Below are positions 1 through 10,336 of a DNA stretch of 64,000 nt, in pieces. The position numbers were made by a program, and so were the translations under genes. Position 1 is the stretch's first letter, and each line of letters begins with the position of its first letter. Location: positions 310,001-374,000 of the forward strand of contig OZ243976.1 in the NCBI GenBank assembly GCA_965214795.1. Reading direction: 5' to 3'. The DNA is from JAJDXW01 sp965214795. GTDB lineage: Bacteria; Pseudomonadota; Gammaproteobacteria; HK1. Below the pieces are notes generated by a model, which saw only the letters and a program-made list of their open reading frames with translations, was not told where the DNA came from and ran no database searches.

Positions 1-1821
1 CCGCTCCTCCTGCTCGCGCGCGAGGAAGCGGCGGATGTCGGCCCGCTCGCGGTCGCCCTCCTTCTCGATGATCGCGATCTCCCGATCGCGCTCCTCGATC
101 TCCACCGCCCGCGCCCGCTGCACCCGCGTCCGGTCGAGCTCCTCCTCCTTGGCGACGATGGCGATCTCGCGATCCCGCTCCTCCTGCTCGCGCAGGCGCC
201 GGCGCCGGACCTCGGCCCGGTCGAGTTCCTCGCCCTTGACGGCGAGCGCGATCTCCCGGTCCCGCTCCTCGCGCTCGCGCGCGAGGCTGCGCCGGATCTC
301 CGCCGCCTCACGCCGCTCGGTGTCCTCGAGAAGGAGGATGGATTTCTCGATCCGGGCCTGCTCCGCCTCCTTCTCGGTGCGGATCTCCTCGCGCTCGACC
401 TCGAGCCGCTGCTCGAGGATGAAGCGCTGCTTGGCGGAGAGGATCCGGGTCTGCTCGTCCGAGACCTCCTGATCCTGCTGCGCCGCCGCGAACGCCTCGC
501 GCTTGTCGAGGTCGAGCATCGCGAGCCGGGTCTCGAGCGACCGCGCGCGCATCGCGAGGGTCGCTTCCTCCTGCGCCTCGTGCCGGAGGGTGCGCGCCGC
601 TTCCTCCGCGGCCGTCACCGCGGTGATCCGCTCGATGTCGGCGCGCTGGCGCTCGCGCTCCTTGGCCGCAAGCTCGATCTCGCGGTCCTTCTCGGCGCTC
701 TCGCGGGAGAGCCCGCGCGCGATCTCCGCAAGCTCCTCCTCCCGGGACTTCTCGATGAGCTCGATCCGGCGGTCCTTCTGCGCCTTCTCCAGGGAAAGAT
801 TGCGCCCCACGTCGGCGAGCTCCTGCTCGCTCGCCTTCTCGATGAGGGCGATGTCGCGGTCCCGCCGGTTGCGTTCGAGGGCGAGATCCTTGTCGATGTC
901 GGCCGCCTCGCGCCGCCGCGCCTCCTCGATGACCGCGAGGTCGCGGTCGGTCCGCATCCGCTCGAGGTCCTTTTCGTTGTCGATCTCCTTGTTCTCGACC
1001 GCCATGCGCTGGTCGAGCACGTAGATCTGCTTCTGGCCGACCTGAAGGGCCTGCTCGTTCGCGATTTCCCGGTCCTGCTGGGCGCGGGCGAACGCCTCCT
1101 GGCGCTCGATCTCGAGAAGCTCGAGCTGGGCATCGAGGTCCCGCTGGCGGATCGCGACCGTGGTCCGTTTCTCGGTGTTGTGGACGGTCCGGCGCGCGTT
1201 CGAGGTGATCTCGGTGATGATCTTGAGCCCTTCCGCGTCGAACACGTTGTCGGTCTTGAAGAATTCACGTCCGGACTGCTCGAGGGCGACGATCGTGACC
1301 TCCTCGAGGACGAGGCCGTTCGCGCTGAAGCTCTCGGTCACGTTCGTCCGGATCTCGCGCGCGAACGCGTCGCGGTTCTCGTGCAGCTCGTCCAGGGTCT
1401 TGGTCGCGGCGTAGCTCCGGAGCGCACTCACCACCTTCGCCTCGAGGAGGTTGCGAACCCGATCCGCGTCGAAGGTCCGCTGGCCGAGGCTGCGGGCGGC
1501 GGTCAGGAGATCCTCGGTGGTGTGTCCGACGTGGGTATAGAGCTCCGCCACCACGTCGACCCGGATCTTGTCCGAGGTGAGCACCGCCTGCTCCCGCGCC
1601 CGGCTCACGACCAGCTTGATGGTCTCGAGCGAGACCCAGGTGACCTCGTGAAAGACCGGGAGCACGAGCGCACCCTTGCCGAGCGATACCTTGGTGCCGA
1701 GAAAGCCGGTGCGGATGAACCCCACGTTGGCCGGCGCCCGCTTGTAGACCCATATCGAGATCACGTAGAGGATGGCGATGACGACGATCGCCAGCACGAC
1801 GAGGGTGATGATGGTTTCCAT
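1..1821 (-). CDS. Flotillin family (YqiK-like) membrane protein, C-terminus beyond window edge
   Basis: The frame is open from an ATG at 1821 to the left edge, 607 codons without a stop, so the 3' end is missing. Residues 1-25 form one hydrophobic membrane segment. An SPFH/flotillin domain follows to about residue 215. The rest is a very long charged coiled coil built from short units with repeated ERDREI-like motifs. Flotillins of this kind sit in the inner membrane, oligomerise and organise membrane microdomains; a specific substrate is not known. The architecture resembles E. coli YqiK. The coiled coil, already about 390 residues and unfinished, is longer than I expect for the family. No partner gene such as an NfeD protein is visible in the 530 bp upstream. 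Confidence 0.85.
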   Translation of the reverse strand, partial: METIITLVVLAIVVIAILYVISIWVYKRAPANVGFIRTGFLGTKVSLGKGALVLPVFHEVTWVSLETIKLVVSRAREQAVLTSDKIRVDVVAELYTHVGHTTEDLLTAARSLGQRTFDADRVRNLLEAKVVSALRSYAATKTLDELHENRDAFAREIRTNVTESFSANGLVLEEVTIVALEQSGREFFKTDNVFDAEGLKIITEITSNARRTVHNTEKRTTVAIRQRDLDAQLELLEIERQEAFARAQQDREIANEQALQVGQKQIYVLDQRMAVENKEIDNEKDLERMRTDRDLAVIEEARRREAADIDKDLALERNRRDRDIALIEKASEQELADVGRNLSLEKAQKDRRIELIEKSREEELAEIARGLSRESAEKDREIELAAKERERQRADIERITAVTAAEEAARTLRHEAQEEATLAMRARSLETRLAMLDLDKREAFAAAQQDQEVSDEQTRILSAKQRFILEQRLEVEREEIRTEKEAEQARIEKSILLLEDTERREAAEIRRSLAREREERDREIALAVKGEELDRAEVRRRRLREQEERDREIAIVAKEEELDRTRVQRARAVEIEERDREIAIIEKEGDRERADIRRFLAREQEER

Positions 1822-1878
1822 TGACGGCTGACCTGTACTTGTCGCTTTCGTGCCGCGAGTCTTCGCCGCGGCGGAGGG

Positions 1879-2304
1879 TTATCGGCGCGAGCGCGCCATG
1901 GCAGGTGCCTCGCGCTGCTTTCCGGCTCGGAAGATCGCCTTCGCGGCCCCGAGCCGCCACCCGGCACCGCACTCGTTCGACCGACCGCGCCGAACGGGCT
2001 CGTCAATGCGGCGGTCTCGACTCGGGGCCGTATCTTTGTCGTGACCGGGTGCCGGCGGTGGGTGCGGATCGGCCTGCCGTGCGGTCGAGGGTGGCTTCAT
2101 GAGGCCCGAACCGACCCGCACACGGCGAAATGTGCTCCCGAACGACCTGCCGAACCGGCCCGCTTCAACCGTCGCCGGACAGGAAACGAGCCCTGGGTCT
2201 CGACCCCACCGGCCGGCGGCGCAGGCGGCGTAGCCGTCGAAGTCTTCCTCGAAGGGCTCCTTGCCCGTCGTGCGGAGCTTGCGATCGAGCTGTTCGGGGC
2301 TCAC
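1879..2304 (-). CDS. Small hypothetical ORF running into the dispersed repeat
   Basis: A GTG at 2304 is preceded by a plausible ribosome binding site (GGGAGAG), 46 bp downstream of hyuB1 and on the same strand. The first 32 or so residues (beginning MSPEQLDRKL, acidic, with FEEDFDGYAACAAG) look protein-like. From about 2205 the frame runs into the dispersed repeat, which is also present near 8.3 kb, and the composition becomes nonsensical. My reading is a small gene at the end of the hyuAB operon whose 3' end was replaced by the repeat. It could equally be non-coding. No family is recognised. Confidence 0.25.
   Translation of the reverse strand: MSPEQLDRKLRTTGKEPFEEDFDGYAACAAGRWGRDPGLVSCPATVEAGRFGRSFGSTFRRVRVGSGLMKPPSTARQADPHPPPAPGHDKDTAPSRDRRIDEPVRRGRSNECGAGWRLGAAKAIFRAGKQREAPAMARSRR
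2005..2205 (+). repeat. Dispersed intergenic repeat, copy 1
   Basis: A block of about 200 bp that recurs as an inverted, slightly diverged copy at 8238-8441. The best conserved core contains the stretch read as GTGCGGATC, CTGCCGTGCGGTCGAGG and GGCTTCATGAGGC, followed by CGAACGACCTGCCGAAC and CGCTTCAACCGTCGCCGGA. Both copies lie between genes. There is no transposase and no clear terminal inverted repeat, so it is best described as a non-autonomous intergenic repeat. Confidence 0.75.
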
Positions 2305-2350
2305 GCGCCTCTCCCGTCCGCTTCCTCGGCCCGTGGCTGGTCGCGGACGA

Positions 2351-4462
2351 TCAGGCCCACGTCTCCGGCCGTTCGCCGAAGTCGAAGGTGGGAAGCGTAC
2401 CGCGTTCCCGGCGCAGGCGCGCGCGAAGCTCGTCCGTCGCGGCGCGATCGACCTCGTTCCCCTGCCCGTTCAGGGCCACCCCGTAGCCGTCCCGGGCCGC
2501 CGCCGCAGTGAGGAGCCCGCGCACCACGTCGCGGCGCACCACGGCCGGGTTCCGCTCCAGGGCGTCGCCCCACCCACCCCCGCCGGCGGTTCGGAACAGG
2601 ATGCGGTCACCCGACGCCACCCGCACGTTGTCCACCTTGGACGGCAGCCTCTCGCGGCTCCCGTCGGCCCGCACCAGCCACTTCTCGGAGCACGCCCCGG
2701 GCTTCCCCCCGAGGATGCCCCACGGCCGGGTGAGGTGGCGGTCGTCGTGGATGGAGACCTCGCCCTCCTCGAGCAGCCGGTAGACCTTCTCGACCCCGTT
2801 GCCGCCGCGGTGCAGCCCGGCCCCGCCGGTGTCGGGGATGGAGCGATAGGCATCGACCCGCATCGGGTAGTAGCTCTCGAGGTACTCCGAAGGGATGTTC
2901 TCGAACAGCGGCCACCACGAGTGCCCGTCCATGCCGTCCCCGACCGGCCGCCCCGGGATCCCCCCGTAGAGGATCTCCATGAGCTGGAACGCGCGGCCGT
3001 CGGAGTCCCTTCCCGAGTAGAGGAAGTGCGGGCTCGATCCGTAGCCGGCCGCGGTCGCCATCTCCGGAGCGTTGCGGCTGAGCGCGCCGCCGAGCACGTC
3101 GAACTGCCGGGCGAGGGCGTGGGTGCGCGAGCCGAGGGGGGCGGGGAAGTCCGGGTGCAGAAGCGACCCCTTCGGCAGGGTCACGTGAATGATGTCGTAG
3201 AAGCCGTCGTTGAACAGGATCTGGGGGTCGAACACCATGATCATGTAGACCCCGATGAACATCTTGAACATCCCCTCGTGGAGGTAGAAGTTCACCGGAC
3301 CGGGGGCCTGGGGCGACGTCCCCGTCCAGTCGAAGTAGGCGTCTTCGCCCTCGCGCCAGACCGTGAGCTTGAGCCGGAACGGGCCGTTGCCGCAGCCGTC
3401 GTCGTCGATGAAGTCCTCGAAGGTCTGCGGCTCCTCGGGGAGGTTCCGGACGATGAGCTTGCGCATCGCCCGCTCGGTGCGCTCGAGCAGGGCGGTGCAG
3501 GCGCGCCGGTAGACGTCCGCTCCGAACCGCTCGCAGATCTCGATGACGCGCCGCTCCCCGGCCCGGCAACCCGCGACGATCGCCATGAGATCGCTCAGGT
3601 TCATCTCCGGCGTGCGGGTGTTGTTCATGATGATGTCGAGGGCCGCCCGGTTGAGCTCGCCGCCCTCGTAGAGTTTGATCGGGGGGATGCGGAGCCCCTC
3701 CCCGTAGATGGAGGTGGCGGCGGTCGGCATGCTGCACGGCACCGGGCCGCCCACGTCCATCATGTGGCCGAACATCGAACTGAACCCGATGAGCTCCCCC
3801 TGGTGGAAGACGGGGAGGAGCACCATCCAGTCGTTGATGTGGCTGATCGCGCCGCCGCACTTGTAAGGGTCGCTCTGAAGGATGATGTCCCCCGGTGCGA
3901 ACTCGAAGGACTGCTCGGCGAGCATCTCGGGGATGTAGGAGCCGAACTGCCCGACGATCATGCGGCCCGCCGCATCCGTGATCATGGGGAACTCGTCGTG
4001 CTGCTCGCGGATGACCGGCGACATCGCGGAGCGGAACAGCACCGCGTCCATCTCGTGGCGGGCGTTGCGGAGCGCGTTCTCGATCAGGTCGAGGGTGATC
4101 GGGTCGAGCGCGGTCTCCGGGGCGCGGCGGGGCCGGGCCGAACGCGGGGAGGCGGACGGCGCGCCGGCCGCGGCGGCCCCCGGCCGATCCGGGGCGATCG
4201 CGGGCGACGGGCGGGCCCGAGCCGCCGCCCCGCCGCCGTTCGGAGCGCGGCGGGCGGCGGACGGCGAGGTGGCGCCGTTCCCGACGGCGGCCCGCGGAGC
4301 CCCCCCCGCGGCCGGCGTCCCGCGGCCGTTCGCACCCGCCCCGTTGCCGTTCGCCGGAGCGCGGTTCCCGGCATCCTGGAAGAGCCGGTCGAACTGGTCG
4401 CGGCTCGCTCGGAGCATCTCGTCAAGCGAGATGGTCCGTCCCGAATCGTGTGGTCTTTCCAT
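2351..4462 (-). CDS. hyuB: Hydantoinase B/oxoprolinase family protein (HyuB1)
   Basis: This is a HyuB-type subunit, which together with HyuA performs ATP-dependent opening of hydantoin, N-methylhydantoin or 5-oxoproline-like rings. The family core starts near residue 118 (LDPITLDLIENAL, then REQHDEF) and runs to the C-terminus, with the typical glycine-rich block GGGGWGDALER near residue 640. Residues 1-30 form a predicted amphipathic helix (LDEMLRASRDQFDRLFQDAG), followed by about 85 residues of Ala/Gly/Pro-rich linker. Ordinary HyuB proteins start at the core. The helix resembles the N-terminus of the protein encoded at 29452. The ATG at 4462 has a GGGAGAG site 7 bases upstream. hyuA1 lies upstream on the same strand, so this is one operon. 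The substrate cannot be read from sequence. Confidence 0.88.
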   Translation of the reverse strand: MERPHDSGRTISLDEMLRASRDQFDRLFQDAGNRAPANGNGAGANGRGTPAAGGAPRAAVGNGATSPSAARRAPNGGGAAARARPSPAIAPDRPGAAAAGAPSASPRSARPRRAPETALDPITLDLIENALRNARHEMDAVLFRSAMSPVIREQHDEFPMITDAAGRMIVGQFGSYIPEMLAEQSFEFAPGDIILQSDPYKCGGAISHINDWMVLLPVFHQGELIGFSSMFGHMMDVGGPVPCSMPTAATSIYGEGLRIPPIKLYEGGELNRAALDIIMNNTRTPEMNLSDLMAIVAGCRAGERRVIEICERFGADVYRRACTALLERTERAMRKLIVRNLPEEPQTFEDFIDDDGCGNGPFRLKLTVWREGEDAYFDWTGTSPQAPGPVNFYLHEGMFKMFIGVYMIMVFDPQILFNDGFYDIIHVTLPKGSLLHPDFPAPLGSRTHALARQFDVLGGALSRNAPEMATAAGYGSSPHFLYSGRDSDGRAFQLMEILYGGIPGRPVGDGMDGHSWWPLFENIPSEYLESYYPMRVDAYRSIPDTGGAGLHRGGNGVEKVYRLLEEGEVSIHDDRHLTRPWGILGGKPGACSEKWLVRADGSRERLPSKVDNVRVASGDRILFRTAGGGGWGDALERNPAVVRRDVVRGLLTAAAARDGYGVALNGQGNEVDRAATDELRARLRRERGTLPTFDFGERPETWA

Positions 4463-4584
4463 ATCCGCTCTCCCGGTCTTGAGGTCCCCCGGGGCCCTTG
4501 CAGAGCCCTTGCGTGGTCCTCCCCGCCCCCGTTCGGCGCCGGCCGGGGCCGCCGTCGGGCGGCGCCCCGATCGCGGGCCCGCGG

Positions 4585-4806
4585 TCAGGGGAGGCGCTTC
4601 GGCCGCGCGACCGGGCCCGTCCCGTTCGTCACCACGACTCCGATCGCCGTCTTGAGCCGGCCGGCCCGCGGCACGGCCTTGACGACCGCCCCGGCGCGGG
4701 TCTCGTCAATGCCGGCCGCCACGCGCGGCGCTTCCGGGGCTTCCGACGCTCCGGGGGCCTCCGGGGCACCGAGCGCAACGGCGTTCATTTCCGCTCCCGA
4801 GGTCAT
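4585..4806 (-). CDS. Small hypothetical protein between hyuA1 and hyuB1
   Basis: A 73-residue frame starts at an ATG at 4804-4806 with an AGGAAC site upstream. It sits in the 557-bp gap between hyuA1 and hyuB1 on the same strand. The first half is Ala/Pro/Glu-rich (APEAPGASEAPEAP); the second half is basic with an AIGVVVTNGTG stretch. A longer in-frame extension is possible, but this start has the better site. No family is recognised. The gap is too long for a tightly packed operon, which favours a small gene, but the frame could be chance in such GC-rich DNA. Confidence 0.35.
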   Translation of the reverse strand: MTSGAEMNAVALGAPEAPGASEAPEAPRVAAGIDETRAGAVVKAVPRAGRLKTAIGVVVTNGTGPVARPKRLP

Positions 4807-5019
4807 GGTTGCCGTTCCTGCCGCGGGGGGCCGCCCGGGGCAGGCCGGATTGGCGCGGCGCGGCCCGACCGGAACGCCCCCGTGCGATGCCGGGCCGCGC
4901 CTTCGGCCTTCGGCCGACCCGACCTGCCGCGTCACACGGTCGTGTTCCCGTTCCTCCCCGGTCACGCGGCCCGCCCGCCCGGATGGTAACCAACCGAAAC
5001 CGGCAACATCAAACCGGCA

Positions 5020-7086
5020 TCAGGCGGGTCGGCTCCTCCCGCCCGCGGGGCGGATCAGGAGGTTGAGATGGGGGTCCACCTCCCCCTCGTGACCGGGGTG
5101 GACCACGGTGGTGGAGTCGCGCTGGGTGATCACCGCCGGGCCCGGGACCCGGTTTCCCGGCCGGAGCGCTTCCCGGTCGTAGATGCCGGTCGTCATGAAC
5201 TGTCCGTCGAAGTACACGGGGTGCCGGCCGGTCACCGCCCCCGCCGCATCCGGCCCCCCGGCGTCGTAGCGCGGGAACTCCACCTTGACCACGCGCCCGA
5301 CCGCGACCGCGCGAGCGTTCACGAGCTCCACCGGCTGATCGAGGCGAAAGCCGTACTGGCGCTCGTGCAGCTCGCCGAACCGCTCCGCGACCTCCGCGAG
5401 GCGCCCGGCCCGCAGCGCCTCGGGGTCCACCGGAATCGCGAACTCGTACCCCTGGCGGAAGTAGCGCACGTCGAGCTCGAAGGCGACCGTCTGCCGATCC
5501 GCCGGCACCCCCTCGTTGGAGAGCCACGCCCGCGCCTCCTCCCCGAGACCCGCGAGCGCATCGGCCACCTCCTCGGACCGGACCGCGTCCAGGATGCGAA
5601 TGAGGGTGTGGGCGAACTCGTTCTTGATGTCCGAATAGAGGAACCCGAGGGCGGAGAGCACGCCCGGGGTGGGCGGCACGATGACCGGATAGCACCCGGC
5701 GAGGATCGCCATCGCGTTGCCGTGCAGCGGCCCCGCCCCGCCGAAGGCGACGAGCGCGAAGTCGCGCGGGTCGAGACCCTTCTGAACGGTGACGAGACGC
5801 AGGGCCCCGAACATGTTCTCGTTGACGATGTCGAGGATCCCTTGCGCGGCCTGGTGGAGGTCCAGCCCGAGCGCCCGGGCCGTCTTCCCCACCGCCTCCT
5901 CGGCCGCGGCCGTTTCGAGCTGCATCTCGCCCCCGAGGAGCGAGGGCGGAAGCCGGCCGAGCACCACGTTGGCGTCGGTCACCGTCGGCCGGTCCCCGCC
6001 CCGGCCGTAGCAGGCCGGGCCGGGCCGGGCCCCCGCGCTCTCCGGCCCCACCCGGAGCGCCCCCGTCATCGGCACGTGGGCGATCGAGCCGCCGCCCGCG
6101 CCCACGCTGTGCACCTCCACCGACGGCACCTTGATCGGGTAGTAGCCGAGCGAGGTCTGGCGCGAGATGGTGGGCTTGCCGCCCTGGATGAGGGACACGT
6201 CCGTGGAGGTGCCCCCCATGTCGAAGCCGAGGGCGTCCGGATGACCGGCGAGCGAGGCGAGGAACGCCGCTCCCGACACCCCCCCGGCCGGGCCCGACAG
6301 CATGGTGTGCACCGGGGACCCGGCCGCGTGCGCGACGCTCATCAGGCCCCCGTCGGACCGCACGATGTGGACGTGCGGATCGAATTCGACCTCCCGGAGC
6401 TTCTCCTCGAAGTGGCCGAGGTAGCGGCGCATGCTCGGCCCCACGTAGGCGTTCATGACCGCGACGAGGGTCCGCTCGTACTCCCGGAACTCGGCGAGGA
6501 TGTCGGAGGCGACGGTGACCGGAAGCTCGGGCGCGCGCTCGTGCACGAGCTCCGCGAGCCGCCGCTCGTGGGCCGGGTTCGCGTAGGCGTGGAGGAGAGA
6601 GATGGTGATCGACTCCACCCCCGCCCCGACCAGCTCGTCGATCGCGGCGCGGGCGCGCGCCTCGTCGAGGGCGGTCACCACGTCGCCCCGCGCGCTCATC
6701 CGCTCCGGCACCCCCCGGGTGTGCTCGAGGTCGGCGAGCGGATCGGGCTTTTGCATGATCATCCAGCCCGCGAGAGGCCCCGGGGTCTGGGAACGGGCGA
6801 GGTGCAGGATCTGCTCGAAGTCCGCGGTGACGAGGAGGCCGACCTTCGCGCCCTTCTCCTCGAGCACGATATTGGTGGATACGGTCGTGCCATGGAGCAG
6901 GCTCGACACGTTCCCGGCCGACTCTCCGCTCCGTTCCAGGATGCCGCGCACCCCGGTCAGGATGCCGATGGACTGGTCCTCGGGAGTGGACGGAGTCTTG
7001 AGCAGCGAGAGCCGCCCGGACTCGTCATCAAAGAGAAGGAGATCGGTGAACGTGCCCCCGACATCGATTCCGAGACGGCTCGCCAT
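5020..7086 (-). CDS. hyuA: Hydantoinase A/oxoprolinase family protein (HyuA1)
   Basis: This is the ATP-binding partner of HyuB. The N-terminus has the actin/HSP70-like phosphate loop GIDVGGTFTDLLLFD, then LLHGTTVSTNIVLE. A second nucleotide-binding signature is at about residue 285 (DALGFDMGGTSTDVSLI), followed by the SVGAGGGSIA block and PGPACYGRGG. At 688 residues it has the usual family length. It cleaves cyclic amides (hydantoin, N-methylhydantoin, oxoproline) with ATP hydrolysis in the cytoplasm, and acts with hyuB1 about 560 bp downstream. It starts at the ATG at 7086; no strong ribosome binding site is visible, but the conserved first motif begins at residue 6, so a later start is unlikely. 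The sequence differs clearly from HyuA2 at 31790, so the pairs probably have different substrates. Confidence 0.9.
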   Translation of the reverse strand: MASRLGIDVGGTFTDLLLFDDESGRLSLLKTPSTPEDQSIGILTGVRGILERSGESAGNVSSLLHGTTVSTNIVLEEKGAKVGLLVTADFEQILHLARSQTPGPLAGWMIMQKPDPLADLEHTRGVPERMSARGDVVTALDEARARAAIDELVGAGVESITISLLHAYANPAHERRLAELVHERAPELPVTVASDILAEFREYERTLVAVMNAYVGPSMRRYLGHFEEKLREVEFDPHVHIVRSDGGLMSVAHAAGSPVHTMLSGPAGGVSGAAFLASLAGHPDALGFDMGGTSTDVSLIQGGKPTISRQTSLGYYPIKVPSVEVHSVGAGGGSIAHVPMTGALRVGPESAGARPGPACYGRGGDRPTVTDANVVLGRLPPSLLGGEMQLETAAAEEAVGKTARALGLDLHQAAQGILDIVNENMFGALRLVTVQKGLDPRDFALVAFGGAGPLHGNAMAILAGCYPVIVPPTPGVLSALGFLYSDIKNEFAHTLIRILDAVRSEEVADALAGLGEEARAWLSNEGVPADRQTVAFELDVRYFRQGYEFAIPVDPEALRAGRLAEVAERFGELHERQYGFRLDQPVELVNARAVAVGRVVKVEFPRYDAGGPDAAGAVTGRHPVYFDGQFMTTGIYDREALRPGNRVPGPAVITQRDSTTVVHPGHEGEVDPHLNLLIRPAGGRSRPA

Positions 7087-7344
7087 GCGATGGGCGCGGC
7101 GCTAACGCGGGACTCTCACCGGCTTCCGGCGCGAGGGCGCCGGAACCCCGCGGTGACGGGCCGCGCGGAAGGGCGGACGCCGGAATCGCAGCCGGCCCCG
7201 GTGCGGTCGGGTCGTCCCGGTGCGGTCGCATTCTCGGAGCGGCTCCCGGGACCGTGGTCCGTCACCGGGAACGGCTCGGCATCCGCCGCGGGAGGTCGGG
7301 GAGATGATCACGCCAGCCCTGCCCGTGCTCCACATCCGTTCGCT

Positions 7345-7400
7345 GGGCCTTGAATATGAATAATTCACATCAATTCAATTGCTTGCAATCTATCTGCCGA
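7345..7400 (-). promoter_or_regulatory. AT-rich pocket upstream of hyuA1, probable promoter region
   Basis: The 480-bp gap 7087-7567 is GC-rich except for this pocket, which on the minus strand reads through TTGCAA, TTGAAT and TATTCA elements and partly self-complementary AATTCA/TGAATT motifs. It lies about 260-310 bp upstream of hyuA1. I infer a promoter or operator for the hyuA1-hyuB1 operon. No exact -35/-10 pair can be assigned. Nothing else is recognisable in the gap. Confidence 0.3.
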
Positions 7401-7567
7401 TGACTGCCCAAGCCGGACTCGTCGGGTCTCGGCCGCATCGGGACCGGCCAGGGACTGGTTTGTCATTCGATGCGCCGTTCACGAAAAAAGCAAAAGACCG
7501 GAAAACAATGACTTCCATGATGCGCCGCGTATGAAGCCCAGCAGGCGGATGTGGGGCACGGGCAGTC

Positions 7568-8134
7568 CTAGCCCCCGACGCCGCCGGCGCCCGGAGCGGG
7601 CGGGCGGGAGCGGTCCGATCCGCCCCGCGGCGGGGAACGTCGCGGCCGCCAGCCGGTGCGGAGCTCCCGCACGAGGTGGTGCAGCAGGTAGAACAGGATC
7701 GCGAGGATGACCATCACCACGATGCTGACGATCCGCCCGCCGAACCCGACCCCGGCGGCCGCGCCGTCTCGTGCGGGCGCCATGAGCAGCTCGCTCAGCA
7801 TCTCGATGGCCTGGATGATCGCCCCCGCGAAGAAGATGACGGCGACGAGAATCGCGATCTGGAGGGTGTCGTACACCAGCGCGGTCGCATCGAGCTCGCC
7901 GCTGTCGCGGAACACCTGACGGCGGAAGGACTGCCAGTGGGCGATGACATAGGCGACCACCCCGACCAGCGACGCGAACCAGAACAACACGTTGCTGAAG
8001 TGGATGCCGGGTATGCGCTCGAGGAGATAGGTCTCGAACGGCTTGTAGAAGTAGAGGAAGACGAGCGCGATGACGACCGCGACCAGTGCGATCCACGGCC
8101 GGGGGCGCCGCCAGCGGGACACTTCGTCGTTCAT
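7568..8134 (-). CDS. Integral membrane protein of unknown function
   Basis: 188 residues starting at the ATG at 8134. Four hydrophobic segments are visible: about residues 15-32 (IALVAVVIALVFLYFY), 48-66, 90-112 (LQIAILVAVIFFAGAIIQ) and 130-155 (IVSIVVMVILAILFYLLHHL). The last 35 residues are an Arg/Pro/Gly-rich cytoplasmic tail. I do not recognise the family. It stands alone: hyuA1 is 480 bp away and the next minus-strand gene ends 660 bp upstream of it. The hydrophobic segments make it a real gene rather than a high-GC shadow. Confidence 0.6.
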   Translation of the reverse strand: MNDEVSRWRRPRPWIALVAVVIALVFLYFYKPFETYLLERIPGIHFSNVLFWFASLVGVVAYVIAHWQSFRRQVFRDSGELDATALVYDTLQIAILVAVIFFAGAIIQAIEMLSELLMAPARDGAAAGVGFGGRIVSIVVMVILAILFYLLHHLVRELRTGWRPRRSPPRGGSDRSRPPAPGAGGVGG

Positions 8135-8237
8135 GCCGGCCTCAAGCCCTCATGACATCGGATCGGGGCCGCGGAGCCGGGGGCTCCGCGCCACCGCATG
8201 GTACATCAACGAGGACCTGCATCTATCCACCTGATTG

Positions 8238-8441
8238 CGTACCCAGGGCTCGTTTCTTGTCCGGCGACGGTTGAAGCGGGCCTGTTCGGCAGGTCGTTCG
8301 GGAGCGCATTTCGTGGTGTGCGGGTCGGGTCGAGCCTCATGAAGCCACCCTCGACCGCACGGCAGGCGGATCCGCACCCACTGCCAGCCCTCGGTCACGA
8401 CGGAAAAATGGTCCCGATCGCGTACGAAGCCCGGTTTCGAC
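8238..8441 (-). repeat. Dispersed intergenic repeat, copy 2 (inverted)
   Basis: Inverted counterpart of the repeat at 2005-2205, matching it on the opposite strand along almost its entire length with scattered substitutions. It lies in the 660-bp gap 8135-8793, where no gene is recognisable. A short CCTGATTGCGTAC string beside it also occurs near 28626-28640, perhaps a further trace of the same element. Confidence 0.75.
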
Positions 8442-8793
8442 CGCCGGGCCGTGCGGACTCGGGTTCGGTCCAGGCACCGCGACCCTTCCGGGTGGCTGCC
8501 CGGTCGTTTCGCGCTCTCCGGTGGACGAGTGAAGTCCGTCGCCGGTGATGTCCGCGACCGGGCCGAGGATTGCGCGCAATCAGGTCTGTCCGTGATTCGA
8601 GCGAACGGGCGGGCGGGCGGAACGGCTTGGCGAACGAGCCGACCGTGCGGCGCCGGCGCCGTTCGGTGGGCGGTCGGAGCGACGGGACTGGTCCTCCTGC
8701 TTTACAACCTCTGGCCGTTGCGGTGCCGCTGCATCGCTTGGCTCGCCCTGCAAGAGCGCTGTCCGTGCCCGGATTGGCGCCGCGGATCATCTG

Positions 8794-10206
<1,413 letters not shown>

Positions 10207-10336
10207 TCCGCCCGCCCCCGCCGGAAACTTCCGGCCGTCCCGGCGCCGGTTCCCGCCGGAAGGGAGCGCTTGGCGTTCCTGCACCCCATCCTCATGTCCG
10301 GCCGGTTACCGGCCCCGGCCCCAAGGTGATTCCCGA

